A stretch of DNA of 12,471 bases. Source: Desulfobacterales bacterium. GTDB lineage: Bacteria; Desulfobacterota; Desulfobacteria; Desulfobacterales; UBA5852. Under the pieces are notes generated by a model, which made no database searches, was not told the origin of the DNA, and worked only from the letters and a program-made list of their open reading frames with translations. The translations under genes and the position numbers were made by a program. Positions 1 through 7,153 of the stretch are shown piece after piece (the first letter of the stretch is position 1; the number at the start of each line of letters is the position of its first letter). The stretch lies in the NCBI GenBank assembly GCA_016735415.1, contig JAERRP010000507.1, positions 1 to 12,471 on the forward strand, in the 5' to 3' direction.

Positions 1-1
1 G

Positions 2-727
2 TATCTGGACGGGCATGATCTTTATCTTTTTATCGGCGATCTGTCCGAATTTTTCGAAACGCTCGGGCGCATGCGTAAAAAATCAATCCATCCCGCACTG
101 GTTGAATCCCTGTTGGAATACGGCCTGGCCGATAAAAGCGTTCTACAGGATCAGGACCGCATCAACCGGTTGCGCGCGTTTTTAGAGGACCGGGGATTTG
201 GATCTGAAGCACCGCTCTGGGATGCCGAGAAGGAACTGTTTGAATTAAAGGTGGTCGCGTATCAAAAAGAAACCCGCACGCAAGAGGCCGGGGCGGAAAT
301 CATCGGCAAAGCCTTTACACCTGTCAGAATTGGACGTAAATTGATCCATTCCAAGGATTATCAAACCTGTCTGGTACTCAAAGATAAGATCAGGCCTTTC
401 GATCAACCGCCGTTTCGCATTCAGGATCGGGAAAAAGAGACGGAAACGGCCACCCGGCTGAAATCCAAAAAGGAACTTCTGCTGCGGTTGATCGAAGAAG
501 GCAAAAAGGGCCTTTCTGTTCAGCGCTACAAAGGTTTGGGTGAAATGAACCCGGATCAGTTGTGGGAAACCACAATGGATCCTGAAAACCGCAACCTGCT
601 TCAGGTTAAAATCGAAGATGTTCTGGATACGGATGAAATTTTTACCATTCTGATGGGGGAAGAAGTGGAGCCCCGCCGGGAATTCATCCAGAACAATGCC
701 CTCGAAGTGACGTTGCTGGACATTTAA
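2..727 (+). CDS. gyrB: DNA gyrase subunit B, C-terminal part (5' end outside window)
   Basis: Subunit B of the type II topoisomerase that introduces negative supercoils using ATP. The frame is open from base 2, so 241 C-terminal residues are visible and the ATPase, transducer and most of the TOPRIM domain lie upstream. The decisive signature is the tail motif [20 protein letters not shown] (codons around 520-580), followed by an acidic stretch and the usual end [10 protein letters not shown]. The first ~150 visible residues (lysine/glutamate rich, FIGDLSEFF through FRIQDREKE) correspond to the insertion between TOPRIM and tail found in Gram-negative GyrB proteins such as that of E. coli, and absent from short GyrB and most ParE proteins. 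That insertion plus the [10 protein letters not shown] tail favours GyrB over ParE. An internal ATG at base 71 is not the start. The stop is TAA, followed 51 bases later by the thymidylate-synthase-like gene. Confidence 0.95.
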   Translation, partial: YLDGHDLYLFIGDLSEFFETLGRMRKKSIHPALVESLLEYGLADKSVLQDQDRINRLRAFLEDRGFGSEAPLWDAEKELFELKVVAYQKETRTQEAGAEIIGKAFTPVRIGRKLIHSKDYQTCLVLKDKIRPFDQPPFRIQDREKETETATRLKSKKELLLRLIEEGKKGLSVQRYKGLGEMNPDQLWETTMDPENRNLLQVKIEDVLDTDEIFTILMGEEVEPRREFIQNNALEVTLLDI

Positions 728-730
728 AGG

Positions 731-753
731 CGCCCGGCGATGATCGGCGGGCG
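731..753 (+). other. GC-rich hairpin just after gyrB stop
   Basis: CGCCCG at 731-736 pairs with CGGGCG at 748-753. After one G-G mismatch the stem continues CGA/TCG around a TGA loop. No T-run follows, so it is not a typical intrinsic terminator. It could stabilise the gyrB mRNA 3' end or attenuate read-through into the gene starting at 779. It also covers an upstream ATG at 740, which argues against that codon being a start. Confidence 0.45.
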
Positions 754-778
754 TCGAATTCGATCAAGAGGCGTCTTG

Positions 779-1570
779 ATGTATATTCACCGAATCGAAG
801 CCCGGGACCTGCCGGATCTTTGGTTTCAGGCGGTTCACGATATTCTGGATCAGGGCCGGCGGTTTACCATCGACCGCGGGTCTTACGCCGGCCAGACCCG
901 CCTGGAATATGATTTTTTTAACGGTCACGTGAAGTTTCCGGGAACCCAGCCGCTGATTCCCGATATTCCGCCTGCTTGCGGCATCCCCAATCCGGTCGAA
1001 AACGATTATATTTACGGGGGGGAAGGATATGACCGCTCCTACATCGAATATCTGATGACCCCTCACAAGGAAGCGGGGGAGTCCTATACCTATGGGGAGC
1101 GGCTAACCCGGGCGCCCATCAACGGCGACAAGCGGGTCTGGTGGGATGAGAACAACCGTGACATTATCGACAAAAGGCCGGTGGACGGCAAGATTCTTTT
1201 TGAGGAAGACGGTCAGCTCTATCTCAACCAGATCGAATGGATCATCGAAACCTATAAACAATTCGGGGCCCGCAACAATCAGATGGTGCTCCAGGTGGCC
1301 CACCCTTCCGATGTGACCCTGGTGGATCCGCCCTGCCTGCGGGCCATCGATACCCGCATCCAGGATGAAACCCTGCATTTTTTCGTTTATTTCCGATCCT
1401 GGGATTTATGGGGCGGGCTGCCGGCCAATCTGGCCGGTGTTCAGAATCTGAAGGAATACATGGCCGGCGAAATCGGGGTCAAAGACGGTGAGATGATCGT
1501 GGAGAGCAAGGGTCTGCACCTCTATGGCTACGCCGAGGATCTGGCCAAACTGCGCTGCCTGAAGGAATAA
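779..1570 (+). CDS. Divergent thymidylate synthase family protein (263 aa)
   Basis: Probable thymidylate synthase-fold enzyme (dUMP to dTMP with methylene-folate in the classical family). Start ATG 779 is preferred because AAGAGG lies about 7 bases upstream; the in-frame ATG at 740 sits in a hairpin. C186 in DPPC matches the catalytic Cys146 of E. coli ThyA. Counting from it, R206, S207, D209, N217, H247 and Y249 fall at exactly the distances of R166, S167, D169, N177, H207 and Y209 in ThyA. DR at 32-33 resembles the N-terminal DRTG loop (R21). N217, rather than Asp, fits a uracil nucleotide over dCMP hydroxymethylase. Differences from ThyA are PCL instead of PCH, no obvious RR pair, an insertion after YGERL, and a protein that ends about 14 residues after the HLY motif, so the usual folate-contacting C-terminus is missing. 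It may be the short archaeal/methanogen-like type. Fold assignment is fairly sure; substrate and cofactor are inferred. Confidence 0.8.
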   Translation: MYIHRIEARDLPDLWFQAVHDILDQGRRFTIDRGSYAGQTRLEYDFFNGHVKFPGTQPLIPDIPPACGIPNPVENDYIYGGEGYDRSYIEYLMTPHKEAGESYTYGERLTRAPINGDKRVWWDENNRDIIDKRPVDGKILFEEDGQLYLNQIEWIIETYKQFGARNNQMVLQVAHPSDVTLVDPPCLRAIDTRIQDETLHFFVYFRSWDLWGGLPANLAGVQNLKEYMAGEIGVKDGEMIVESKGLHLYGYAEDLAKLRCLKE

Positions 1571-1590
1571 CCGAAATCCGGATAAACGAT

Positions 1591-1645
1591 AAAACCCCCC
1601 CTTTAAATCCGTGGATGGACACTGATGCTAAATAACGGGGGTTTT
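1591..1645. terminator. Possible bidirectional terminator between convergent genes
   Basis: AAAACCCCC at 1591-1599 is exactly complementary to GGGGGTTTT at 1637-1645. Read on either strand, the stem ends in a T-run, as expected for a terminator shared by two convergent genes (TS-like gene on +, asnS on -). The loop of about 37 bases is long for an intrinsic terminator, so the call is tentative. Confidence 0.5.
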
Positions 1646-1653
1646 GTATTTCC

Positions 1654-3036
1654 TCAGAAATCGATCGATCCCGGTGTGCGCGGAAACGGGATGACATCCC
1701 GGATGTTGCGGATGCCGGTGATCAGCATTAAAAGGCGTTCAAATCCAAGGCCGAAACCACTGTGCTCCACCGAGCCGTAGCGACGCGATTCCAGGTACCA
1801 CCAATAGGGCTCCTTATCCAGGCCCGTTTCATCCATACGTTTTTCCAGCACAGCCAGGCGTTCCTCGCGCTGGCTGCCGCCGATCAACTCCCCGACACTC
1901 GGCACCAGCACATCCATGGCGGCCACCGTTTCGTTGTCATCATTCATGCGCATGTAAAAAGGTTTGATAATTTTGGGATAATCGTAAACAATAACCGGTT
2001 TCTTAAAGTGCTTTTCCGTGAGGTAGCGTTCGTGTTCGGTCTGCAGATCGATTCCGAATTTAACGGGATATTCGAATTTTTTTTCGGCGCACTCCAGGAT
2101 GGTGATGGCCTCGCGATAGGTGATGCGCTCGAAATCCGAGGTGGTGATGTTTTCAAGGGTCGGCATGAGGGTTTTGTCGATGAAACGGGCAAAAAGGGCC
2201 AGATCACCCCGACAGTTTTCCATGATAAACCTGATGACGTGTTTGATGAGGGCCTCGCCCAGATCCATATTGCCTTCCAAATCGCAGAAAGCCATCTCCG
2301 GCTCGATCATCCAGAATTCGGCCGCATGCCGGCGGGTATTGGAATTCTCGGCCCGGAAGGTGGGTCCGAAAGTATAGACGTCCCCCAGTGAAAGGGCGAA
2401 CATCTCGGCCGAAAGCTGTCCTGAAACAGTCAGGTTGGTCTCGGTGGCAAAGAAGTCCTTCTTAAAATCGACACGGCGGTCCTTAGTGGGAACCGTGTTC
2501 ATATCCAGCGTGGTGACCCGGAAAAGCTCGCCGGCGCCCTCGCAATCCGATCCGGTGATGATCGGCGTGTGGATATACCGGAACCCCCGTTCACGGAAGA
2601 ACTGGTGCACCGCGTAGGAAAGCTCGGAGCGGATCCGAAAGGCGGCGCCGTACTTGTTGGTCCGCGGGCGCAGGTGCGCAATGGTGCGCAGGTATTCGTC
2701 GGAATGACGTTTTTTTTGAAGGGGATAACTTTCCGGCGCCAGACTGATGATGACGATGGCTTCAGCTTGGACTTCCCACCGCTGCCCACCACCTCTGGAG
2801 GCCACCAGCGCGCCGCTGACGCTCACAGCGGACCCGGTTGTCAATTTACGAATCTGGTCGTAATCGGACATCGTGGTATCGGCAATTACCTGGATATTGC
2901 CCAGGCAGGAGCCGTCGTTGATTTCGATAAACGAGAATGATTTGGCATCGCGGCGTGTGCGGACCCAGCCTTTGATCAGCACGTTTTCGATTGGCGTTTC
3001 ATGGTTGATCAGCGCGGCAATTTTTTTTCGTTTCAT
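1654..3036 (-). CDS. asnS: Asparaginyl-tRNA synthetase (AsnRS)
   Basis: Class IIb aminoacyl-tRNA synthetase that charges tRNA-Asn with asparagine in the cytoplasm. An N-terminal OB-fold anticodon-binding domain (VLIKGWVRTRRDAKSFSFIE, about residues 20-40) is followed by the class II catalytic core. Motif 2 is seen as FRAENSNTRRHAAEFWMIEPE, with the NTRRH loop expected for AsnRS, and motif 3 as GFGLGFERL near the C-terminus, just before a final IPFPRTPG typical of AsnRS. The frame could start at TTG 3060, but ATG 3036 is preferred: it is preceded by AGGAAAG at good spacing and gives the usual start (MKRKKIAALI). The resulting 460 aa compares with 466 in E. coli. The gene follows the Do-like protease gene by 55 bases on the same strand, so the two are probably co-transcribed. 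A dedicated AsnRS means Asn-tRNA need not depend on the GatCAB amidotransferase route. Confidence 0.96.
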   Translation of the reverse strand: MKRKKIAALINHETPIENVLIKGWVRTRRDAKSFSFIEINDGSCLGNIQVIADTTMSDYDQIRKLTTGSAVSVSGALVASRGGGQRWEVQAEAIVIISLAPESYPLQKKRHSDEYLRTIAHLRPRTNKYGAAFRIRSELSYAVHQFFRERGFRYIHTPIITGSDCEGAGELFRVTTLDMNTVPTKDRRVDFKKDFFATETNLTVSGQLSAEMFALSLGDVYTFGPTFRAENSNTRRHAAEFWMIEPEMAFCDLEGNMDLGEALIKHVIRFIMENCRGDLALFARFIDKTLMPTLENITTSDFERITYREAITILECAEKKFEYPVKFGIDLQTEHERYLTEKHFKKPVIVYDYPKIIKPFYMRMNDDNETVAAMDVLVPSVGELIGGSQREERLAVLEKRMDETGLDKEPYWWYLESRRYGSVEHSGFGLGFERLLMLITGIRNIRDVIPFPRTPGSIDF

Positions 3037-3091
3037 CACTCTACTTTCCTCTACGCTCAAACGGGTTTTGATTTGATGACGACCATTTTCT

Positions 3092-4513
3092 TCACCGGCC
3101 CATCCGAATGGTTATGAAATAGCGTTGGGTTTTACGCTGAAGCAGCACCACAACTGTTTTTTTCATGCGATAGCGGACAATGGCCCGGTAGAAATCCGAC
3201 GGATCGGCAATGGGCAAGTCCTCGATCTGGCGGATGATATCGCCGGGTTTGACCCCGGAACGGGCCAGAGCGCTGTTTTCCCTGATGGTGGTCACGACCG
3301 CACCGGATTCGGCCTGAATACGAAGGGTTCCAAATTGTTTGCGGGCCCTGGCAATGGTTTCAACCTTAAGATCGGTCAGTTCGTATGCCAGCGCGGGAGC
3401 ATTTTTCAAGGGAAAGATCTGCGCTTGCAGTTCCACATCTTTTTTTTGACCCTGCCGCCAAAGTGACAGTGCCAACCGATCGCCGGCCGAGTAATTGCGG
3501 ATGCGGGCATTGTAATCCTCAATCGAAGTTACCTTGCGGCCACCGATCGACAGGATCACGTCCCCCTGCCGAACACCGGCCCGGTGGGCCGGACCGTCGA
3601 TATCCAGCGCCGAAACCAGCACGCCCGCATGGGACGGCAGGTTGAAATAGAGGGTCAGGCCGTTGTCCAGGTTCTGTACGGCCATGCCGACCCAGATTTC
3701 AATGACCTCGCCATGTTTGATCAGATCATTGATGATGCGTCTGGCTTTATTGATGGGAATGGCAAAGCCGATCCCCCGGGCGCCGGTATAGATGGCCGTG
3801 TTGATTCCGATCAAGGCGCCATTGATATTCAACAGGGGACCTCCGCTGTTGCCCGGATTGATTGAGGCGTCCGTCTGGATGAAATCATGAAAGACGCGGT
3901 CCCGGGAACGGAAACTGCGGTTGACGGCACTGATCACCCCGGTTGTTACGGTATTGGAAAACCCGAAAGGATTGCCGATGGCAATGACGGTCTCACCGAT
4001 CATGAGGTCACCGCTGTCGCCCATGTGGATAGACGGGAGCGGATCATCAGATTCGATGCGCAGGATCGCCAGGTCCGAATCGGGATCCGATCCCACGATA
4101 ACGGCCGTATACTCACGCTCATCGTTCAGGACAATATTGACCTTGCCGGTTTTGGCGACCACATGGGCATTGGTCAGGATGAAGCCGCGTCGGCCGTCAA
4201 TGATGACGCCTGACCCCAGGCTGTTGCGCTTAAAGCGACGCTCGAAACCCGGATCGAACAAATCGCTGAAAAACTCCTCGAAGAGCGGATTGTTGAATTC
4301 GGAAAAGGGGCTGAAGCGCTTGCGAACTTCATACTCAAGATTTATATTCACCACCGCCGGGCTGACCTTCTCGACCGCCTCGACCACAGCATTCCTACGG
4401 GGATAGGTTTTGGCGTCGGCCTCTCCGGGAACCCGCACGGCCAACGCCAACAAAACGGTCAGCCAAAGCCCAAAAATCGATTTACGCTTGATTTGTGCCG
4501 CTATTTCTGACAA
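3092..4513 (-). CDS. Do-like (DegP/DegQ/HtrA) periplasmic serine protease
   Basis: Envelope quality-control protease/chaperone of the trypsin-like S1C family. Signal peptide: positive Lys/Arg residues near position 10, a hydrophobic stretch (SIFGLWLTVLLALAV) and a likely cleavage near EADA. The triad is complete: H117 (TNAHVV), D147 (DSDLAIL), S223 (GNSGGP), with H-D spacing of 30 as in E. coli DegP. PDZ1 covers roughly residues 267-355 and a second, shorter PDZ-like region roughly 390-473 (SGVKPGDIIRQIE). The start is taken as TTG 4513 because GGAGG lies 6 bases upstream and this gives a 473-aa protein with a normal short signal-peptide n-region. The ATG at 4558 would add 15 residues ahead of the signal and lacks a good ribosome site. 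The gene lies upstream of asnS and diverges from the radical-SAM gene. DegP, DegQ and DegS-like roles cannot be separated from sequence alone, although two PDZ regions argue against DegS. Confidence 0.93.
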   Translation of the reverse strand: MSEIAAQIKRKSIFGLWLTVLLALAVRVPGEADAKTYPRRNAVVEAVEKVSPAVVNINLEYEVRKRFSPFSEFNNPLFEEFFSDLFDPGFERRFKRNSLGSGVIIDGRRGFILTNAHVVAKTGKVNIVLNDEREYTAVIVGSDPDSDLAILRIESDDPLPSIHMGDSGDLMIGETVIAIGNPFGFSNTVTTGVISAVNRSFRSRDRVFHDFIQTDASINPGNSGGPLLNINGALIGINTAIYTGARGIGFAIPINKARRIINDLIKHGEVIEIWVGMAVQNLDNGLTLYFNLPSHAGVLVSALDIDGPAHRAGVRQGDVILSIGGRKVTSIEDYNARIRNYSAGDRLALSLWRQGQKKDVELQAQIFPLKNAPALAYELTDLKVETIARARKQFGTLRIQAESGAVVTTIRENSALARSGVKPGDIIRQIEDLPIADPSDFYRAIVRYRMKKTVVVLLQRKTQRYFITIRMGR

Positions 4514-4519
4514 GGGGAG

Positions 4520-4524
4520 CCTCC
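4520..4524 (-). promoter_or_regulatory. Shine-Dalgarno deciding the TTG start of the Do-like protease
   Basis: On the minus strand these bases read GGAGG, six bases before TTG 4513. No comparable site precedes the in-frame ATG at 4558. This places the start at TTG and gives a conventional signal peptide. Confidence 0.75.
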
Positions 4525-4560
4525 AAAAAGCCAGTTCATCGAGAGGTAGCGCATCCATTT

Positions 4561-4573
4561 GGTATTAAATACC
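4561..4573. promoter_or_regulatory. AT-rich palindrome in the divergent promoter gap
   Basis: GGTATT and AATACC flank a single A in the middle of the 89-base gap between the divergent protease and radical-SAM genes. It is the only AT-rich, symmetric stretch there. It may be a promoter -10 region for one or both directions or a small operator. No convincing -35 partner was found, so the role is inference. Confidence 0.3.
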
Positions 4574-4602
4574 CGGCGAAACGGTCGGAAGCATCGCATA
4601 AC

Positions 4603-7122
4603 ATGAGCATAGAACACATTCAAGACATCCTGCCGCTGGTCGAAATGCCCAGCCGATATCTGGGCAATGAAGTCAATTCGATCCACAAGGACCTGCAGAA
4701 GGTCAAACTGCGCATGGCCCTGGCCTTTCCGGATCTTTACGAAATCGGCACCTCCCATTTCGGCCTTCAGATTCTTTATGACATCCTCAACCGGCGCGAC
4801 GACATCGGCGCCGAAAGGGTCTACGCGCCGGCCCTGGATATGGAGGCCCATTTACGCGAACGCGGGCTTCCCCTGACCAGCCTTGAGTCCGGCTGGCCGC
4901 TGCACCGCTTCGATATCATCGGTTTCAGCCTGCTCTATGAATTAAACTACAGCGGTGTGCTGAGCATGCTCTCCCTGGGCGGCGTTCCTTTCAGAAGCGA
5001 TGCGCGCGATGATGCCCATCCGTTTATTATTGCCGGCGGACCCTGTACCTGTAACCCTGAACCGCTGGCCGATTTTTTTGATGCCATGGTCATCGGTGAT
5101 GGTGAAGAAGTCGTCATCCAGATGGCGGATGCCTGGCTGGCTTGGCGCCGAAGCCGAAATCGCCACCGGGAAGCATTACTTGAAGCTTGGTCCGAATTGC
5201 CCGGCGTTTACATCCCCTCTTTTTTCGATGTGCAGTTTGATAACCGGGGCTTTCAGCAACTTAAACCGCGCAGGAGCGGGTATGCGCAGGTGAGCCGCGC
5301 CTTTGTCAGCCAGCTCGAAGAAGCGGCTTTTCCGACCGCACCCATCGTGCCTTACGGACGCCCGGTTCATGACCGGCTGCGACTGGAACTTTCAAGGGGC
5401 TGCACGCGCGGCTGCCGCTTTTGCCAGGCCGGTATGATCTACCGTCCCGTCCGGGAACGGTCGCCGGAAAAAGTTCTGGATCTCTGCCGTGCCGCCCTTG
5501 CGGCCACCGGATATGAAGATGTTTCGCTGCTGTCCCTCAGCACAGGGGACTACGGCTGTATTATCCCCCTGATGGAACAACTGCTGCGCCGGCATGCCTG
5601 CGATCGGGTGGCCCTGTCGCTGCCCTCTCTGCGGGCGGGTACGCTCACGCCGGAATTGATGGCGCTGATTAAAAAAGTTCGCAAAACCGGCTTTACGATC
5701 GCCCCCGAAGCGGGAAGCCAGCGCCTGCGGGACGTTGTCAACAAAAACATCACGGCGGACGACATCAAGTCTACCGTCGAGGACGCCTTTCGTCTGGGAT
5801 GGAAGGTCATCAAACTTTATTTCATGATCGGTCTGCCGACGGAAACGCAGGCGGACCTGGACGCACTCGTGGATTTGGTCCGGCAGCTCGGCCGCCTGAA
5901 GGGCCCCGGAAGCCGTCGCAACAAAATCAATGTGAGCGTGGCCACCTTTATCCCCAAAGCCCATACGCCGTTTCAATGGAGCCGCCAGATATCCCTCGAA
6001 GAGTCCCGCCGCAAGATCAACTGGATCCACGATCAACTGCGGTCCCCCGGGATTCATTTTAAATGGCAGAATCCCGAAATCAGTTTATTGGAAGGCCTGT
6101 GGGCGCGTGGCGACCGTCGTCTGTCGGATCTCCTGCAACACGCTTTTGAGTCCGGCTGCCGTTTCGATGGCTGGAGTGAACATTTCAATTTCGATCGCTG
6201 GACCGCCAGCCTGGCCGCAACCGGCATCGATCCGGAACACGGGGTCTACCGTGAACGCTCGTATGCCGAACCCCTGCCCTGGGATCACATCGATATGAAG
6301 GTCAGCCGGGTCTTTCTCAAGGCGGAGCTTGACAAGGCATTGGAAGCCCAAACCACCGAGGACTGTCGTGACGGCGTTTGCCAGGATTGCGGGGTTTGCG
6401 ATTTTCAGAAGATTCAACCGCATGTTTTTTCAAAGAATTCACCCCATCAACGCGCCCATCTGGATTCGGCCGACCGGGGTCATTCCGAAACCCGTGAAAA
6501 ACTTATCGTAACATTTGCCAAAACCGAAACGGCCCGCTTTCTGGGGCATCTCGAAATGGCCAACATTTTCAAACGCGCCCTGCGTCGGGCCGGTATATCC
6601 CTGCACTATTCGCAGGGATTTCATCCCAACCCCAAAATCGTTTTCGAAGATACACTGCCACTGGGGATGGAAAGCCTTTGCGAGCGCATGATCATCACCC
6701 TGCGGGCGCCCATGAAACCCGCCGAAGTCTTTCGGCGGCTGCGGCCGCATTTACCTGAGGGACTGTCGATTCTGAACTGTGCGCCTTTCAAGCATCTTAA
6801 AGAGGTTACCACCGAGGTGGCCTATCGTGTCCAACTCGCCGGCACCACCTTTCCGATTCAACCCTTGAAAGCACTAGATGCGCAATCGCATTTCCATTTT
6901 CAGCGCCGAAACCGCAAAGGCCGGTTGAAAAAAATTGACCTCAAAGCTATGCTAAAGACCATCCAGTTGATCAGGCCTGATACGCTCGAAGTCACCCTTT
7001 ATCACCAGATGGATACGCTCGTTCGGCCCGAAGACCTTCTAAGGTATCTCTTTCAACTCGATCAGGACGTCCGTCAGCGCGCGCGTGTCACCAAACTGAA
7101 AGCGGATCGATACGAGCGCTGA
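4603..7122 (+). CDS. Radical SAM protein fused to DUF2344 (TIGR03960/TIGR03936 type)
   Basis: An 839-aa protein of unknown reaction. The N-terminal ~230 residues look like the B12-binding-like region of B12-type radical SAM enzymes (GGP at 145-147, NPEP, GDGEE at 165-169), but I see no clear cobalamin-ligand motif (DxHxxG). The radical SAM core follows with C267-x3-C271-x2-C274 (GCTRGCRFC), the ligands of the 4Fe-4S cluster that cleaves S-adenosylmethionine. A second Cys cluster, C588, C593, C596 and C599, could hold another metal. From about residue 631 comes a DUF2344 (radical SAM-linked) domain, FLGHLEM...YSQGFHPNPK. In many bacteria these parts are two adjacent genes; here they are one. 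Start ATG 4603 is chosen because the family-like sequence begins there (MSIEHIQDILPLV). GGAAG 11 bases upstream is a weak ribosome site, and upstream in-frame codons read into the divergent promoter gap. RNase G follows after 31 bases, suggesting a role linked to RNA, but this is inference. Confidence 0.9.
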   Translation: MSIEHIQDILPLVEMPSRYLGNEVNSIHKDLQKVKLRMALAFPDLYEIGTSHFGLQILYDILNRRDDIGAERVYAPALDMEAHLRERGLPLTSLESGWPLHRFDIIGFSLLYELNYSGVLSMLSLGGVPFRSDARDDAHPFIIAGGPCTCNPEPLADFFDAMVIGDGEEVVIQMADAWLAWRRSRNRHREALLEAWSELPGVYIPSFFDVQFDNRGFQQLKPRRSGYAQVSRAFVSQLEEAAFPTAPIVPYGRPVHDRLRLELSRGCTRGCRFCQAGMIYRPVRERSPEKVLDLCRAALAATGYEDVSLLSLSTGDYGCIIPLMEQLLRRHACDRVALSLPSLRAGTLTPELMALIKKVRKTGFTIAPEAGSQRLRDVVNKNITADDIKSTVEDAFRLGWKVIKLYFMIGLPTETQADLDALVDLVRQLGRLKGPGSRRNKINVSVATFIPKAHTPFQWSRQISLEESRRKINWIHDQLRSPGIHFKWQNPEISLLEGLWARGDRRLSDLLQHAFESGCRFDGWSEHFNFDRWTASLAATGIDPEHGVYRERSYAEPLPWDHIDMKVSRVFLKAELDKALEAQTTEDCRDGVCQDCGVCDFQKIQPHVFSKNSPHQRAHLDSADRGHSETREKLIVTFAKTETARFLGHLEMANIFKRALRRAGISLHYSQGFHPNPKIVFEDTLPLGMESLCERMIITLRAPMKPAEVFRRLRPHLPEGLSILNCAPFKHLKEVTTEVAYRVQLAGTTFPIQPLKALDAQSHFHFQRRNRKGRLKKIDLKAMLKTIQLIRPDTLEVTLYHQMDTLVRPEDLLRYLFQLDQDVRQRARVTKLKADRYER

Positions 7123-7153
7123 CCGACGCGCCCGACGCCGAAAAATAGCTGTT

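Noticed and set aside
740..778. Upstream ATG (740) as start of the thymidylate synthase-like gene
   Set aside because: It lies in a GC-rich hairpin with no ribosome site, and the extra 13 residues are unlike the family. AAGAGG points to ATG 779.
1762..2391. 209-codon open frame on the plus strand opposite asnS
   Set aside because: It is the antisense shadow of the well-conserved AsnRS gene, has no family resemblance I can see and no good ribosome site. The real coding strand is certain from class II motifs 2 and 3.
5392..6057. 221-codon minus-strand frame inside the radical-SAM gene
   Set aside because: Shadow of a GC-rich coding region. The plus strand has the CxxxCxxC motif and the DUF2344 domain, while the minus frame shows no recognisable domain.
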